Program-made: the position numbers and the translations under genes | The notes under the pieces: generated by a model | Databases searched by the model: none | What the model was told of the DNA's origin: nothing | What the model saw: only the letters and a program-made list of their open reading frames with translations | Part shown: piece by piece, positions 24,467 through 32,085 of the stretch | Numbering within the stretch: position 1 is the stretch's first letter | Layout of the letters: every line of letters begins with the position of its first letter | Assembly: GCA_902465325.1 (NCBI GenBank) | Contig: CABQMV010000003.1 | Span: 1 to 36,033, forward strand | Length of the DNA stretch: 36,033 nucleotides | Direction of reading: 5' to 3' | Source: an uncultured Oscillospiraceae bacterium | GTDB taxonomy: Bacteria > Bacillota > Clostridia > UBA1212 > SIG427

Positions 24467-25108
24467 TTATTGATCTGGGTCAAGGGTTCTTCTATTGTAA
24501 AGCTGTTTTCTTTTTCTGGTAATAGAAGCGGCTATAAATTCAGAAATAAAGGCAAAGGCCAAAATGGCAACGCCAAAGGCAATCAGTATAAACAGGGAGG
24601 ATTTCAAATATCCCTGAAACAGCAGAGTGTTCTGTGTGTTAATAAGAGCTGCGGATTTATGGAGTCCCAGAAAAAGGCATAGTGCGGGTCCTAGAATCAT
24701 TAAGATTCCCGCAGAGCAGAGACAGGCGGCAGTAAATTTGGCTACTACATAGGAGTTTCGCTTAGAGGCCAGCCAAAGCAGCAACAATAATACTGCGGAA
24801 AGCAGCAGAATTGCTATCAGCGCTTTGGTAAAATGCCTGTCCAGCAGCTGCTTTATATATTTGCATGCCATGACCGGCAGTGCTTCTCCGCTGTGCAGCT
24901 CCAGAAAATTTCCGTTTTCCAGGTAGGAGGATACATTTCCCGAGGACAGCGCTACCCGAAGCCCTATCAGGAGCCAGAGCACATAGGTGACTAAAGTAGA
25001 CAAAAAGGTAAGCAGGAGGCATAAAAAATAAGTGCCCAGCATTACTTTGGTATTTAGCGGGTTGTTTCTCAGTCTTTTCTTTTTTTTCTTTTGTACACTG
25101 TGGCTCAT
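24467..25108 (-). CDS. Hypothetical membrane protein with four helices
   Basis: 213 aa. A basic N-terminus (KKKKKRLRNN) is followed by four likely membrane helices near residues 23-50, 96-114, 122-147 and 168-193, with a polar segment of about 45 residues between the first two. I do not recognise a family. The start codon overlaps the ymdB stop (ATGA), so it is translated with the phosphodiesterase and shares its promoter. By the positive-inside rule the Lys/Arg-rich ends are cytoplasmic and the 55-95 loop is outside. The long gene-free hydrophobic pattern gives no hint of substrate. Confidence 0.7.
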   Translation of the reverse strand: MSHSVQKKKKKRLRNNPLNTKVMLGTYFLCLLLTFLSTLVTYVLWLLIGLRVALSSGNVSSYLENGNFLELHSGEALPVMACKYIKQLLDRHFTKALIAILLLSAVLLLLLWLASKRNSYVVAKFTAACLCSAGILMILGPALCLFLGLHKSAALINTQNTLLFQGYLKSSLFILIAFGVAILAFAFISEFIAASITRKRKQLYNRRTLDPDQ

Positions 25109-25878
25109 AATTTTCTCATGATTCTTTCTATTTTTTTTGTATGGCCTGTCTGTTCTTCTACTTCGAGAAGCACTGCGTTGATTTGAGGGGTGCCCCTGGC
25201 AGGTTCAAAACGGCGTGGGGTATTGTATATAAACTTTTCTGTTACCAGACCAGTGTCCATGCCGATAATACTGCTTAGAGGTCCGCACATGCCGACGTCT
25301 GTAATAAAGCCGGTTCCCTTTGGCAGAATCCTCTCGTCTGCAGTCTGTACATGGGTGTGTGTGCCTATTACTGCGGATACCTTTCCGTCTAGTAAAGCGG
25401 CCAGCGCAATTTTTTCCGAGGTGGCTTCTGCGTGAAAATCCACTATGATGACTGGCGTTTCCTTTTGAAGCTCCTCTATGCAGCGCAGGGCACAGGTAAA
25501 GGGATTATCAGAAGGTTCCATATAGATGCGGCCCTGCAGATTCAAAATTCCTATCTTGCCTTTGTGGGTTTCTCTGACTCTATAGCCCTGTCCCGGTAAG
25601 TCAGGATGAAAATTTGCCGGACGCACAATAGGATAGTCGTCTATAAAGTGCATGATACTTGAATTGCTCCAAGTATGATTTCCCAGCGTGATAAAGTCAA
25701 TTCCGCTGTCGTAAAGCTCGTCTGCGGCTTTCACAGACAATCCGCGTCCGTGAGCTGCGTTCTCTCCGTTGGCTATGGTAAAGTCAACCTGGCAGTCCTT
25801 TTTCAGCTCCTTTAAATGACCGGTAATGGCTTCTCTTCCGGTATTGCCAAATATATCTCCCAAAAACAGGATATTCAA
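25105..25878 (-). CDS. ymdB: YmdB-type metallophosphodiesterase
   Basis: 257 aa if the TTG at 25878 is the start (MNILFLGDIFG). The ATG six bases upstream lies only one base from GGGAG, whereas the TTG is seven bases away and matches the family opening. YmdB enzymes hydrolyse 2',3'-cyclic nucleotides and affect biofilm/motility decisions in Bacillus. Metal ligands of the calcineurin-like fold are visible: Asp8, Glu39-Asn40 (NGEN), Asn67-His68 (LGNH), His149 (VDFHAEATSEK), His174 and His176 (GTHTHVQTAD). It is preceded by its own promoter and overlaps the downstream membrane gene by four bases. Confidence 0.92.
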   Translation of the reverse strand: MNILFLGDIFGNTGREAITGHLKELKKDCQVDFTIANGENAAHGRGLSVKAADELYDSGIDFITLGNHTWSNSSIMHFIDDYPIVRPANFHPDLPGQGYRVRETHKGKIGILNLQGRIYMEPSDNPFTCALRCIEELQKETPVIIVDFHAEATSEKIALAALLDGKVSAVIGTHTHVQTADERILPKGTGFITDVGMCGPLSSIIGMDTGLVTEKFIYNTPRRFEPARGTPQINAVLLEVEEQTGHTKKIERIMRKL

Positions 25879-25912
25879 ATACATGCTCCCTTTCAATATC
25901 TTATGCTTATTT

Positions 25913-25941
25913 ATTATAAGGCACAAACAGGCGGCGGGCAA
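25913..25941 (-). promoter_or_regulatory. Promoter of ymdB and the membrane protein gene
   Basis: Minus strand TTGCCC (25941-25936), a 17-nt spacer and a consensus TATAAT (25918-25913). Confidence 0.75.
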
Positions 25942-26003
25942 GTGCTAATTTATTTGCATATTAAGGCGGTATATGCATGGCCGTTTTCTTTGCCTGTAAA
26001 AGT

Positions 26004-26040
26004 AAAAGCCGGAGGAGCGGGTGCTCCCCCGGCTTTTTTT
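26004..26040 (-). terminator. Intrinsic terminator after htrA
   Basis: AAAAGCCGG-A-GGAGC (26004-26018) and GCTCC-C-CCGGCTTTT (26023-26037) pair with one mismatch around a four-base loop. There are T7 on the plus side and TTTT on the minus side, so it serves htrA and could also act in the other direction. Confidence 0.8.
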
Positions 26041-26050
26041 GCAAAGTCTG

Positions 26051-27517
26051 TCAGCTGTTGACTGCTGTCGCACTGTTTTCTACTGTTATTTCAACGGTTA
26101 TTTCCTTTTTGGTGGTGGTTCTGTAAATGGTAAGCGTTACCTTATCACCAATAGAAGAGCTATTCACAGCTGCGCGCAGATCATTAAAGCTGGTTACTGC
26201 TTTGCCGTCGTACTCTGTTATAATATCTCCTGTGGTTAACTTTGCCTTTTCCGCAGGACCGCCTGCGGAGACAGAAGAAATCCATGCGCCTATAGGGTAG
26301 TTGTAAGTATCCGCAATGGTTTTCGTGTAAGTGGTATCAATAATAACTCCGATATACGGTGCATCTGCTGCTCCTTTATCCTCTATCTGAGAGATGATTT
26401 TTTTCACTGTATTGGAAGGAATAGCAAAGGCCATATTATCATAATTGCTGTCTGATATTTTCAGAAAACAAATACCGATCAGCTGTCCTTCCTTGTTGAG
26501 CAGCGCACCGCCGCTGTTGCCTGGATTGATAGCGGCATCCGTCTGAATTAGATCGTATAGAATTCCTGTCTGGGTGGTTATGTTTCTGTGGAGTCCGCTT
26601 ATAATCCCTGAATTTACAGAATCCATAAATTCAATTCCGCCGCCGCAGCCCATTACAATTGCTCCGGCACCTACCAAAAGCTGATCGGAGTCTGCAAATT
26701 CTACAGGGGTCAGCCCCGTCAGAGAAATTTTCAGCAGAGCCAGATCGGTGCGGGAATCTCCTCCTAGAATTTCAGCGGTATAATATTCCTGAAGTGTTGT
26801 GTCAAAGTATACCCGTACCTCGTACTTTGCGTTTGTATTAGCTGTGGAGGCCTTGTAGGCTGTCTCGATTACATGGTAGTTGGTTATAATTTTCCCATCC
26901 TGAGAGTATACCGTTCCGGTTCCTTCGGATACCACCTGCTCACTTTGCTGCCATAGGCTGCCGCTTACCTGTACAATTCGGATTCCGACAATAGAGGGGG
27001 AGACCTTTGCATAGACTGCTGTTACCGGATCGGTGGTTTCATCCTGTATGGTAATTGTGTCTTTATTCGGTGCATAGTATTGACCACCGCTCAGTTCATT
27101 TCCACCGTTTTCCCGGGAAACCAGACTCTTCATATACCGTCCCAGTATGCTTTTGGAAGGGGAAGGAAATACCGTCATGGTGAGAAATACGACACCCACA
27201 GTCAGCAGCGTACATAAAACAGAGACCAGCACAGTAACAGCAGTATTTCCGCTGCTTCCTCCGGAGGAGGCTTGTGCTTGCTGCGCATTTTCCTTTTGGC
27301 GAAGCTTTTCTTCTCTTTTTCTGCTTTTATATTCCTGCTTCATATTTTTAATGCTTTGTCTGTAGGCCTGGCTGTCATTTACTGCCTGCTCGGTTTTTTC
27401 TTCCGGCTGCTGCCAGGTCTGACTGGACTGATTGGGCTGCTGAGGCCAGGATTGCTCCTGCGCTGCGGACTCTTCCGGCTCCTGCTGACCGTCAGAGTGA
27501 TGGTTGTCATAATCCAT
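26051..27517 (-). CDS. htrA: HtrA/DegP-family membrane-anchored serine protease
   Basis: 488 aa. The N-terminal ~90 residues are cytoplasmic, rich in Gln and Glu, followed by one membrane helix (about 92-117). The trypsin-like domain outside has the catalytic triad His215 (TNYHVIE), Asp258 (SRTDLALL) and Ser335 (NPGNSGGALL). A single PDZ domain occupies about residues 385-475 (PYIGVIIDTTY to the end). It degrades or refolds misfolded exported proteins. It has its own promoter and terminator and so is a single-gene unit. Intervening 27605-27791 DNA holds no gene that I can support. Confidence 0.94.
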   Translation of the reverse strand: MDYDNHHSDGQQEPEESAAQEQSWPQQPNQSSQTWQQPEEKTEQAVNDSQAYRQSIKNMKQEYKSRKREEKLRQKENAQQAQASSGGSSGNTAVTVLVSVLCTLLTVGVVFLTMTVFPSPSKSILGRYMKSLVSRENGGNELSGGQYYAPNKDTITIQDETTDPVTAVYAKVSPSIVGIRIVQVSGSLWQQSEQVVSEGTGTVYSQDGKIITNYHVIETAYKASTANTNAKYEVRVYFDTTLQEYYTAEILGGDSRTDLALLKISLTGLTPVEFADSDQLLVGAGAIVMGCGGGIEFMDSVNSGIISGLHRNITTQTGILYDLIQTDAAINPGNSGGALLNKEGQLIGICFLKISDSNYDNMAFAIPSNTVKKIISQIEDKGAADAPYIGVIIDTTYTKTIADTYNYPIGAWISSVSAGGPAEKAKLTTGDIITEYDGKAVTSFNDLRAAVNSSSIGDKVTLTIYRTTTKKEITVEITVENSATAVNS

Positions 27518-27575
27518 GGTATCGATCTCCTTTTTCTATAATATACCCCCAGGCAATTGGTTCAGCACATGTTTA

Positions 27576-27604
27576 AATGTACCACCCAAGGGAAATCTTG
27601 TCAA
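27576..27604 (-). promoter_or_regulatory. Promoter of htrA
   Basis: Minus strand TTGACA (27604-27599), a 17-nt spacer and TACATT (27581-27576), about 60 bases before the ATG. Confidence 0.7.
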
Positions 27605-27791
27605 GAAATGGGGCCGGCGCCGCCCTTAGAGAGGTGAAATTTACAGCTTCTATTTTTGTGCGTCAAAATCTTCTATCCAACTCTGCGTTTTACTGTTGGG
27701 ATAAAAGCATATGGGTTTGGTTTCTGTTAAAGAGATTTGGACATCCAACCAATACTTATTCAACATATTATATATTAAGTCTCTTTCGTTA

Positions 27792-29042
27792 TTACCAATT
27801 TAGACTATCCGAGTGAAGAAGAAAATCATATAGGCCAATGGTCAATATTCCGTTTTCATCTCTTTTTGCTTTTATATCATCTTTAATAATAATTATTTTC
27901 TTGAATGAATCATTGATTTTAAGCAAAGAACGTTCTTCCTGCGCTTGTTTTTCGGGTGCAGTTATATTAAAGGCAGATTGAATATAGAATTTATTATTGC
28001 CTTTGTTTGCAACAAAATCAATCTCCAACTGTTTTCTTGTCAACACCCCATCTTTTGGTTCTCTAACTTCCACAAGTCCTACATCAACATGAAATCCTCT
28101 TATTCGCAGTTCAATGTAGATAATGTTTTCCATAATGTGAGTTTCTTCTTGTTGTCTAAAATTTAATACTGCATTTCTAATGCCTATATCGGTAAAATAA
28201 TGCTTTGCGGGCGTGGTCATATACTTTTTACCTTTAACATCAAAGCGTTTTGACTTTTCAATGATAAAGGCTTCTTCCAGATACTTTAAATATTGTGCGA
28301 TGGTTTTATCACTAATAGTAGAGGATGAAACGCTTTTGAATATGTTGGATAATTTCAAAGGATTGACAAGTGAGCCTATCGAGGAGGCAACAATTTCAAG
28401 TAATGTTTGAAGCTCATGGTCGTTTTGTATCCCGTTTCTTTCAATTACGTCATTGATATAAACAACATCTTTTTGCGACATCAAATAATTCATTTTGGCT
28501 TCATCGCTTTTTTGCAGCAATACGAGTGGCAGTCCTCCAAAGGTATAATAATCGTTCCAGGCCTTATTTACGCTTCCGTCATAAACAGAAAAATATTCTG
28601 AGAAGCTCAAAGAGTACATTCTTATTTCATCTCCACGACCTCTGAATTCTGTTACAATATCCGAAGATAAAAATTTGGAATTGCTGCCTGTTACATATAT
28701 ATCTACATTAGGTAATCTTAGAAATCCATTCAAAATTGATACAAAATTACTGCATTTTTGTATCTCATCTAAAATAATATAATACATTTCGTTATCAACT
28801 ATTTTTGACTTAACGTATTTTGTAAGTTCCATAGGTTGCAGTAACGGTGCATTTTCTTCCGAATCTAGCGCAACTTCTATAATGTGTTCTGCTGTAACAC
28901 CTTTACTTAACAAATAGTTATGAAAAATAGTATTCAATAAATAGGATTTTCCGCATCGTCTAATACCCGTAACAATTTTAATTAATCCATTGTTCTCGCG
29001 GTCAATCAATTTTTGCAAATAATAATCTCTCTTAATTTCCAT
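27792..29042 (-). CDS. AAA-family ATPase with DUF4143 domain
   Basis: 416 aa. Walker A is GIRRCGKS (residues 26-33) and Walker B is YYIILDEIQ (Asp92-Glu93), followed by the sensor-like VTGSNSKFLS. The C-terminal half has the DUF4143 pattern: an HTH-like segment around ISDKTIAQYLKYLEEAFII and a nuclease-like ELRIRGFHVDVG / QLEIDFVANKGN core. These ATPases are abundant and poorly understood in gut bacteria and archaea. Codons are clearly more AT-rich than in the neighbouring genes on either side, which suggests horizontal acquisition. It is monocistronic with a good promoter. I cannot assign a function; links to defence or mobile DNA are speculation. Confidence 0.85.
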   Translation of the reverse strand: MEIKRDYYLQKLIDRENNGLIKIVTGIRRCGKSYLLNTIFHNYLLSKGVTAEHIIEVALDSEENAPLLQPMELTKYVKSKIVDNEMYYIILDEIQKCSNFVSILNGFLRLPNVDIYVTGSNSKFLSSDIVTEFRGRGDEIRMYSLSFSEYFSVYDGSVNKAWNDYYTFGGLPLVLLQKSDEAKMNYLMSQKDVVYINDVIERNGIQNDHELQTLLEIVASSIGSLVNPLKLSNIFKSVSSSTISDKTIAQYLKYLEEAFIIEKSKRFDVKGKKYMTTPAKHYFTDIGIRNAVLNFRQQEETHIMENIIYIELRIRGFHVDVGLVEVREPKDGVLTRKQLEIDFVANKGNNKFYIQSAFNITAPEKQAQEERSLLKINDSFKKIIIIKDDIKAKRDENGILTIGLYDFLLHSDSLNW

Positions 29043-29096
29043 TCAAAAAATCTCCAATTCGAATTCTAGGTATACCTTCCTATTTTTCGTAATTTC

Positions 29097-29125
29097 ATTA
29101 TGCATAAAAAACAATTGTATGTCAA
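29097..29125 (-). promoter_or_regulatory. Promoter of the AAA/DUF4143 gene
   Basis: Minus strand TTGACA (29125-29120), a 17-nt spacer and CATAAT (29102-29097). Two small palindromes, AATTCGAATT (about 29056-29065) and AGGTATACCT (29068-29077), lie in the leader between promoter and start and could be operators. Confidence 0.65.
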
Positions 29126-29193
29126 TATATTTTAGTTTTACCGATAGTAATCTCAATCACACAGGGATTTACCTCTATTCTAAAGGCAAAATC

Positions 29194-29661
29194 ATGATTC
29201 ATTTGACCTTTGACTATAAAACCGATGAAAAATGCACCACACCGGGCCAATATTTGAAGTATCACCGGACATTCCAGGGCCTTTCCACACGAGAACTGGC
29301 GGAAAAGGTGGGCATTGTGCCCGCGACACTGGTTCTGTATGAGAATGACCGGCATCCCATCAAGTACAGTACAGCGGTGGCGCTTGCAAATGTGCTGGGG
29401 ATTGACCGCAACAGGCTTCTGGACGAATATACCGCCTTTGTAGATTACCCGTATTTCTCTCTTTTGAAAAAGGTACGGCAGGATCTTTCCTTAACTCAAA
29501 TACAAATGGCTGAGTTGATTGAAATAGGCCAAACGTCTTATTCTGGCTGGGAAAGAGAAATCCGCGTTCCGCGCCGTAAGGAGTATGATAAAATCCTTGC
29601 CGCACTGAAAAAGCTAAGGGTAAATGTGGATACATACCTTTGCCAGTCAGCTTCTATCTGA
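29194..29661 (+). CDS. Double helix-turn-helix (XRE/Cro-like) regulator of the element
   Basis: 155 aa from the ATG at 29194 (AAAGG upstream); the frame is open to 29119, but that stretch overlaps the divergent promoter and is not family-like. Two XRE-type DNA-binding domains can be read in tandem: residues ~18-75 (GQYLKYHRTFQGLSTRELAEKVG...TLVLYEN) and ~88-145 (FSLLKKVRQDLSLTQIQMAELIEI...SGWERE). Proteins of this kind lie at one end of clostridial integrative elements ahead of the parA/parB genes. It is probably the element's transcriptional regulator. Base composition rises in GC from here rightward, marking the left side of the inserted block. Confidence 0.75.
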   Translation: MIHLTFDYKTDEKCTTPGQYLKYHRTFQGLSTRELAEKVGIVPATLVLYENDRHPIKYSTAVALANVLGIDRNRLLDEYTAFVDYPYFSLLKKVRQDLSLTQIQMAELIEIGQTSYSGWEREIRVPRRKEYDKILAALKKLRVNVDTYLCQSASI

Positions 29662-29729
29662 TTGTAAATCGCACATTTGCGGCACTGTTTCCTTACATAT
29701 ATAATAGAAGCACAAAGGAGGAGTGCCAA

Positions 29730-29894
29730 ATGAGAAAGCGGAAATTAAAGATATTTCTTACCCCTACGGAAAACAGCATTGTCATCCAAAGCCTCAACCA
29801 CCTGCGCAACGCCATGCTCCGGGAAAACAGGGACACCGGCTGCCTGGACGAACTTCTGCTCAAAGTGATGTGCGCCCCGGTGAAGAAGATGTAA
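29730..29894 (+). CDS. Small 54-aa accessory protein of the element
   Basis: 54 aa, ATG at 29730 behind a strong AAAGGAGGAG site. The sequence begins MRKRKLKIFLTPTENSIVIQ and is basic at the N-terminus, helical and without cysteine pairs apart from two single Cys. I do not know a function; short proteins of this kind occur between the HTH and parA genes of related elements, as far as I remember. A terminator follows immediately. The longer frame upstream from 29640 has no ribosome site. Confidence 0.65.
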   Translation: MRKRKLKIFLTPTENSIVIQSLNHLRNAMLRENRDTGCLDELLLKVMCAPVKKM

Positions 29895-29915
29895 AATTAC
29901 ATATCGCTGCCAGAT

Positions 29916-29956
29916 GAGCCGCTTATTCTTTTCAGAAAGAGTAAGCGGCTTTTTTC
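29916..29956 (+). terminator. Intrinsic terminator before parA
   Basis: GCCGCTTATTCTTT (29918-29931) pairs with AAAGAGTAAGCGGC (29936-29949), with one G-U, followed by six T. A second hairpin, TAGCCGTCCGT (29985-29995) with ACGGGCGGCTA (30003-30013), lies just before the parA ribosome site and lacks a T-tract. Confidence 0.85.
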
Positions 29957-30039
29957 ATGTCCATCTTTCGGATTTTCTCATACATAGCCGTCCGTCTTGC
30001 CAACGGGCGGCTAAATCTAAGAAGAAGGAGGACATGAAA

Positions 30040-30888
30040 ATGCCGGAACAAAGAAGCCGCCCCAGGGATAACCGCGTGATCGCGCTGGCCAACCAGAAAG
30101 GCGGCACGGGCAAGACCACCACGACGGTGAACCTGGGCATTGGCCTGGCGCGTCTGGGGAAAAAAGTTCTGCTCATTGACGCAGACCCCCAGGGAGACCT
30201 TACCACCTGCCTGGGCTGGCAAGACCAGGACAGCTTACAGACCACGCTTGCTACCGTCATGGGAAAGATCATCCGCGACGAGCCTTTTACCGCAGACGAG
30301 GGTATTTTGCACCACAGCGAAGGCGTAGACCTCATGCCTGCCAACATTGAATTGTCAGATTTAGAGGCCACCCTTGTCAACGCCATGAGCCGGGAGATCA
30401 CTTTACGCACCTATGTCAACGAAGCAAAGAAAAATTACGACGTAGTGCTCATCGACTGTATGCCGTCCCTGGGTATGATTACGATCAACGCCCTGGCTGC
30501 GGCGGACAGCGTGATTATCCCGGTGCAGGCCCACTATCTCCCCGCCAAGGGCATGACCCAGCTTATGAAAACCATCAATAAGGTGAAACGGCAGATCAAC
30601 CCGGCTCTGAAGGTGGACGGGGTGCTGCTCACTCTGGTGGATGGGCGCACAAACCTTGCCAGACAGACAGCGGATACACTGCGGCAGAGTTACGGGAGCG
30701 TGTTAAAAATCTATCGTTCCGAGATTCCCGTAGCCATCAAAGCCGCAGAGACCAGCGCAGCAGGCAAGAGTATTTACGCCTACGACAACGGAAGCAAAGC
30801 GGCCCAGGCTTACGCGGAGTTTTCAAAGGAGGTGTTGGCGGATGGCGAGAAACAGCGCGCTAAACTTCAATCTTCCCTCAGCCGATGA
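30040..30888 (+). CDS. parA: ParA-family partition ATPase of an integrative element
   Basis: 282 aa from the ATG at 30040, eight bases after AAGGAGG; an ATG at 30034 is only two bases from that site. The deviant Walker A is KGGTGKTTTTVN, with the signature lysine of MinD/ParA enzymes; switch I is DADPQGDLT and switch II is VLIDCMPSLGM. With ParB it stabilises the excised circular form of an element or segregates it. The frame also runs upstream to 29914 but passes through the terminator. The 3' end overlaps parB by 47 bases, so the pair is translationally linked. Confidence 0.92.
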   Translation: MPEQRSRPRDNRVIALANQKGGTGKTTTTVNLGIGLARLGKKVLLIDADPQGDLTTCLGWQDQDSLQTTLATVMGKIIRDEPFTADEGILHHSEGVDLMPANIELSDLEATLVNAMSREITLRTYVNEAKKNYDVVLIDCMPSLGMITINALAAADSVIIPVQAHYLPAKGMTQLMKTINKVKRQINPALKVDGVLLTLVDGRTNLARQTADTLRQSYGSVLKIYRSEIPVAIKAAETSAAGKSIYAYDNGSKAAQAYAEFSKEVLADGEKQRAKLQSSLSR

Positions 30889-31801
30889 TTTGTTTTCCAC
30901 GGAGGAAGAACGGGCTGAGGCAAGGCTTGAAAAAGTCGTCAACCTTTCTCCTGCGGAGATCAGCGACTTTCCCAATCACCCCTTTAAGGTGCGGATGGAC
31001 GCGGCCATGCAGGAAATGACGGAGAGCGTGAAGCAATACGGCGTTTTGGTTCCCACCCTGGTGCGCCCCAAGCCGGAGGGCGGCTATGAGATGGTGGCCG
31101 GACACCGCAGGAAAAAGGCGGCGGATTTAGCGGGGCTTACGGAAATCCCCTGTATTGTGCGACAGCTCACCGATGATGAAGCCACGATTATCATGGTGGA
31201 TTCTAACTTGCAGCGGGAGCAGATTCTGCCCTCGGAGAAAGCGTTTGCCTACAAGATGAAATTGGACGCAATGAAACGGCAGGGACAACGGACGGATTTA
31301 ACTTCTGGCCCAGTGGGCCAGAAGTTCTCCAGAGATGAACTTGCGGATACTTCTCCTGATAGTTCACGGCAAATTCAGAGATATATCCGTCTTACCCACC
31401 TTATCCCGGAAATCCTGGAGCTGGTAGATAACTCGGTACTCAAAGACCCGGATATGCTCCAGATTGCCATGCGCCCTGCGGTGGAGCTGTCCTACCTGCG
31501 AAAAGAAGAACAGGCCGACTTGTTCGCTATCATGGACGAGATGGACTGCACCCCGTCCCACGCCCAGGCCATCAAAATGCGCCAGATGTCCGAAGCCAAG
31601 ACTGGAGGGGAACGGCTGGCCAAAGACGCCCTTGTTTCCATTATGAAGGAGGAAAAGCCCAATCAAAAAGAACAGTTCAAAATCCCAAAAGAAAAAATCA
31701 GCCGGTTTTTTGCGCCGGGGACGCCCACGCAGAAGATCGAGGACACCATTGTCAAGGCGCTGGAACTTTACCGCAAACGCCAGCGCAGTTTAGAGAGATA
31801 G
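30842..31801 (+). CDS. parB: ParB-family partition protein
   Basis: 319 aa, beginning inside parA (GGAGG inside parA, seven bases before the ATG). The N-terminal ParB/Srx-like CTPase domain includes the signature GHRRKKAA (GxRRxxA) and NLQREQILPSEKAFAYKM. A helix-turn-helix centre follows (SSRQIQRYIRLTHLIPEILELVD). The last ~70 residues are a Lys/Glu-rich dimerisation tail. It binds parS-like sites and loads ParA. The coding sequence itself contains a perfect 27-nt palindrome at 31300-31326 (residues ~DLTSGPVGQKFS). It is followed by a 284-nt leader, not by the usual conjugation genes. Confidence 0.9.
   Translation: MARNSALNFNLPSADDLFSTEEERAEARLEKVVNLSPAEISDFPNHPFKVRMDAAMQEMTESVKQYGVLVPTLVRPKPEGGYEMVAGHRRKKAADLAGLTEIPCIVRQLTDDEATIIMVDSNLQREQILPSEKAFAYKMKLDAMKRQGQRTDLTSGPVGQKFSRDELADTSPDSSRQIQRYIRLTHLIPEILELVDNSVLKDPDMLQIAMRPAVELSYLRKEEQADLFAIMDEMDCTPSHAQAIKMRQMSEAKTGGERLAKDALVSIMKEEKPNQKEQFKIPKEKISRFFAPGTPTQKIEDTIVKALELYRKRQRSLER
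31300..31326. repeat. Perfect 13+1+13 palindrome inside parB
   Basis: AACTTCTGGCCCA (31300-31312) and TGGGCCAGAAGTT (31314-31326) are exact reverse complements around a single G. Such a long perfect palindrome in a coding sequence is unlikely by chance. It could be a ParB or regulator binding site, or form an mRNA hairpin. Confidence 0.85.
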
Positions 31802-31833
31802 CCCACTCACAAGGGGGAAGTGCGCCCATTTGC

Positions 31834-31862
31834 GGGGAAACGGCAGCTTGTGCCGGTTCCCC
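31834..31862 (+). other. Strong hairpin in the leader of the adhesin gene
   Basis: GGGGAAACGGCA (31834-31845), loop GCTTG, TGCCGGTTCCCC (31851-31862), one mismatch. No T-tract follows, so it is not a simple terminator. It lies 33 nt after parB and may be an mRNA stability or regulatory element. Confidence 0.7.
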
Positions 31863-32032
31863 CTCTCCACACCTCACCCCTTCCAAACAACCTAAACAGC
31901 CTAAAAAAAGAAGATATTTGGGGAGCCTGGATGTATATAGAAAGCTCCGGCCTCTTTTCCACAGGCAGACATCGGGCTGCGAGGGAAACCGGGCGGGCCT
32001 CTCTTTTTTAGACAGTAACCAACACAAGCCAC

Positions 32033-32060
32033 AGCACATCGGAAACGGTGTGCTTTTTTT
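32033..32060 (+). terminator. Intrinsic terminator directly before the adhesin ribosome site
   Basis: AGCACATCG (32033-32041), a GAAA tetraloop, CGGTGTGCT (32046-32054), then T6. It ends 11 bases before AAGGAGG at 32072. Its position within the leader suggests attenuation. The rest of 31802-32085 holds the hairpin at 31834 and a repeated GGCCTCT-T-rich motif (near 31950 and 31997), and no gene. Confidence 0.85.
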
Positions 32061-32085
32061 GCGGCCATTTCAAGGAGGTAACACG

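Noticed and set aside
27605..27791. Small gene between htrA and the AAA gene (plus strand, from 27577)
   Set aside because: No ribosome site, no family resemblance, and it overlaps the htrA promoter.
29914..30039. N-terminal extension of parA
   Set aside because: It overlaps the terminator at 29916-29956; the family opening and the ribosome site place the start at 30040.
31918..32085. N-terminal extension of the chimeric adhesin gene
   Set aside because: The frame is open but passes through a hairpin terminator, has no ribosome site, and the signal peptide begins at 32086 after AAGGAGG.
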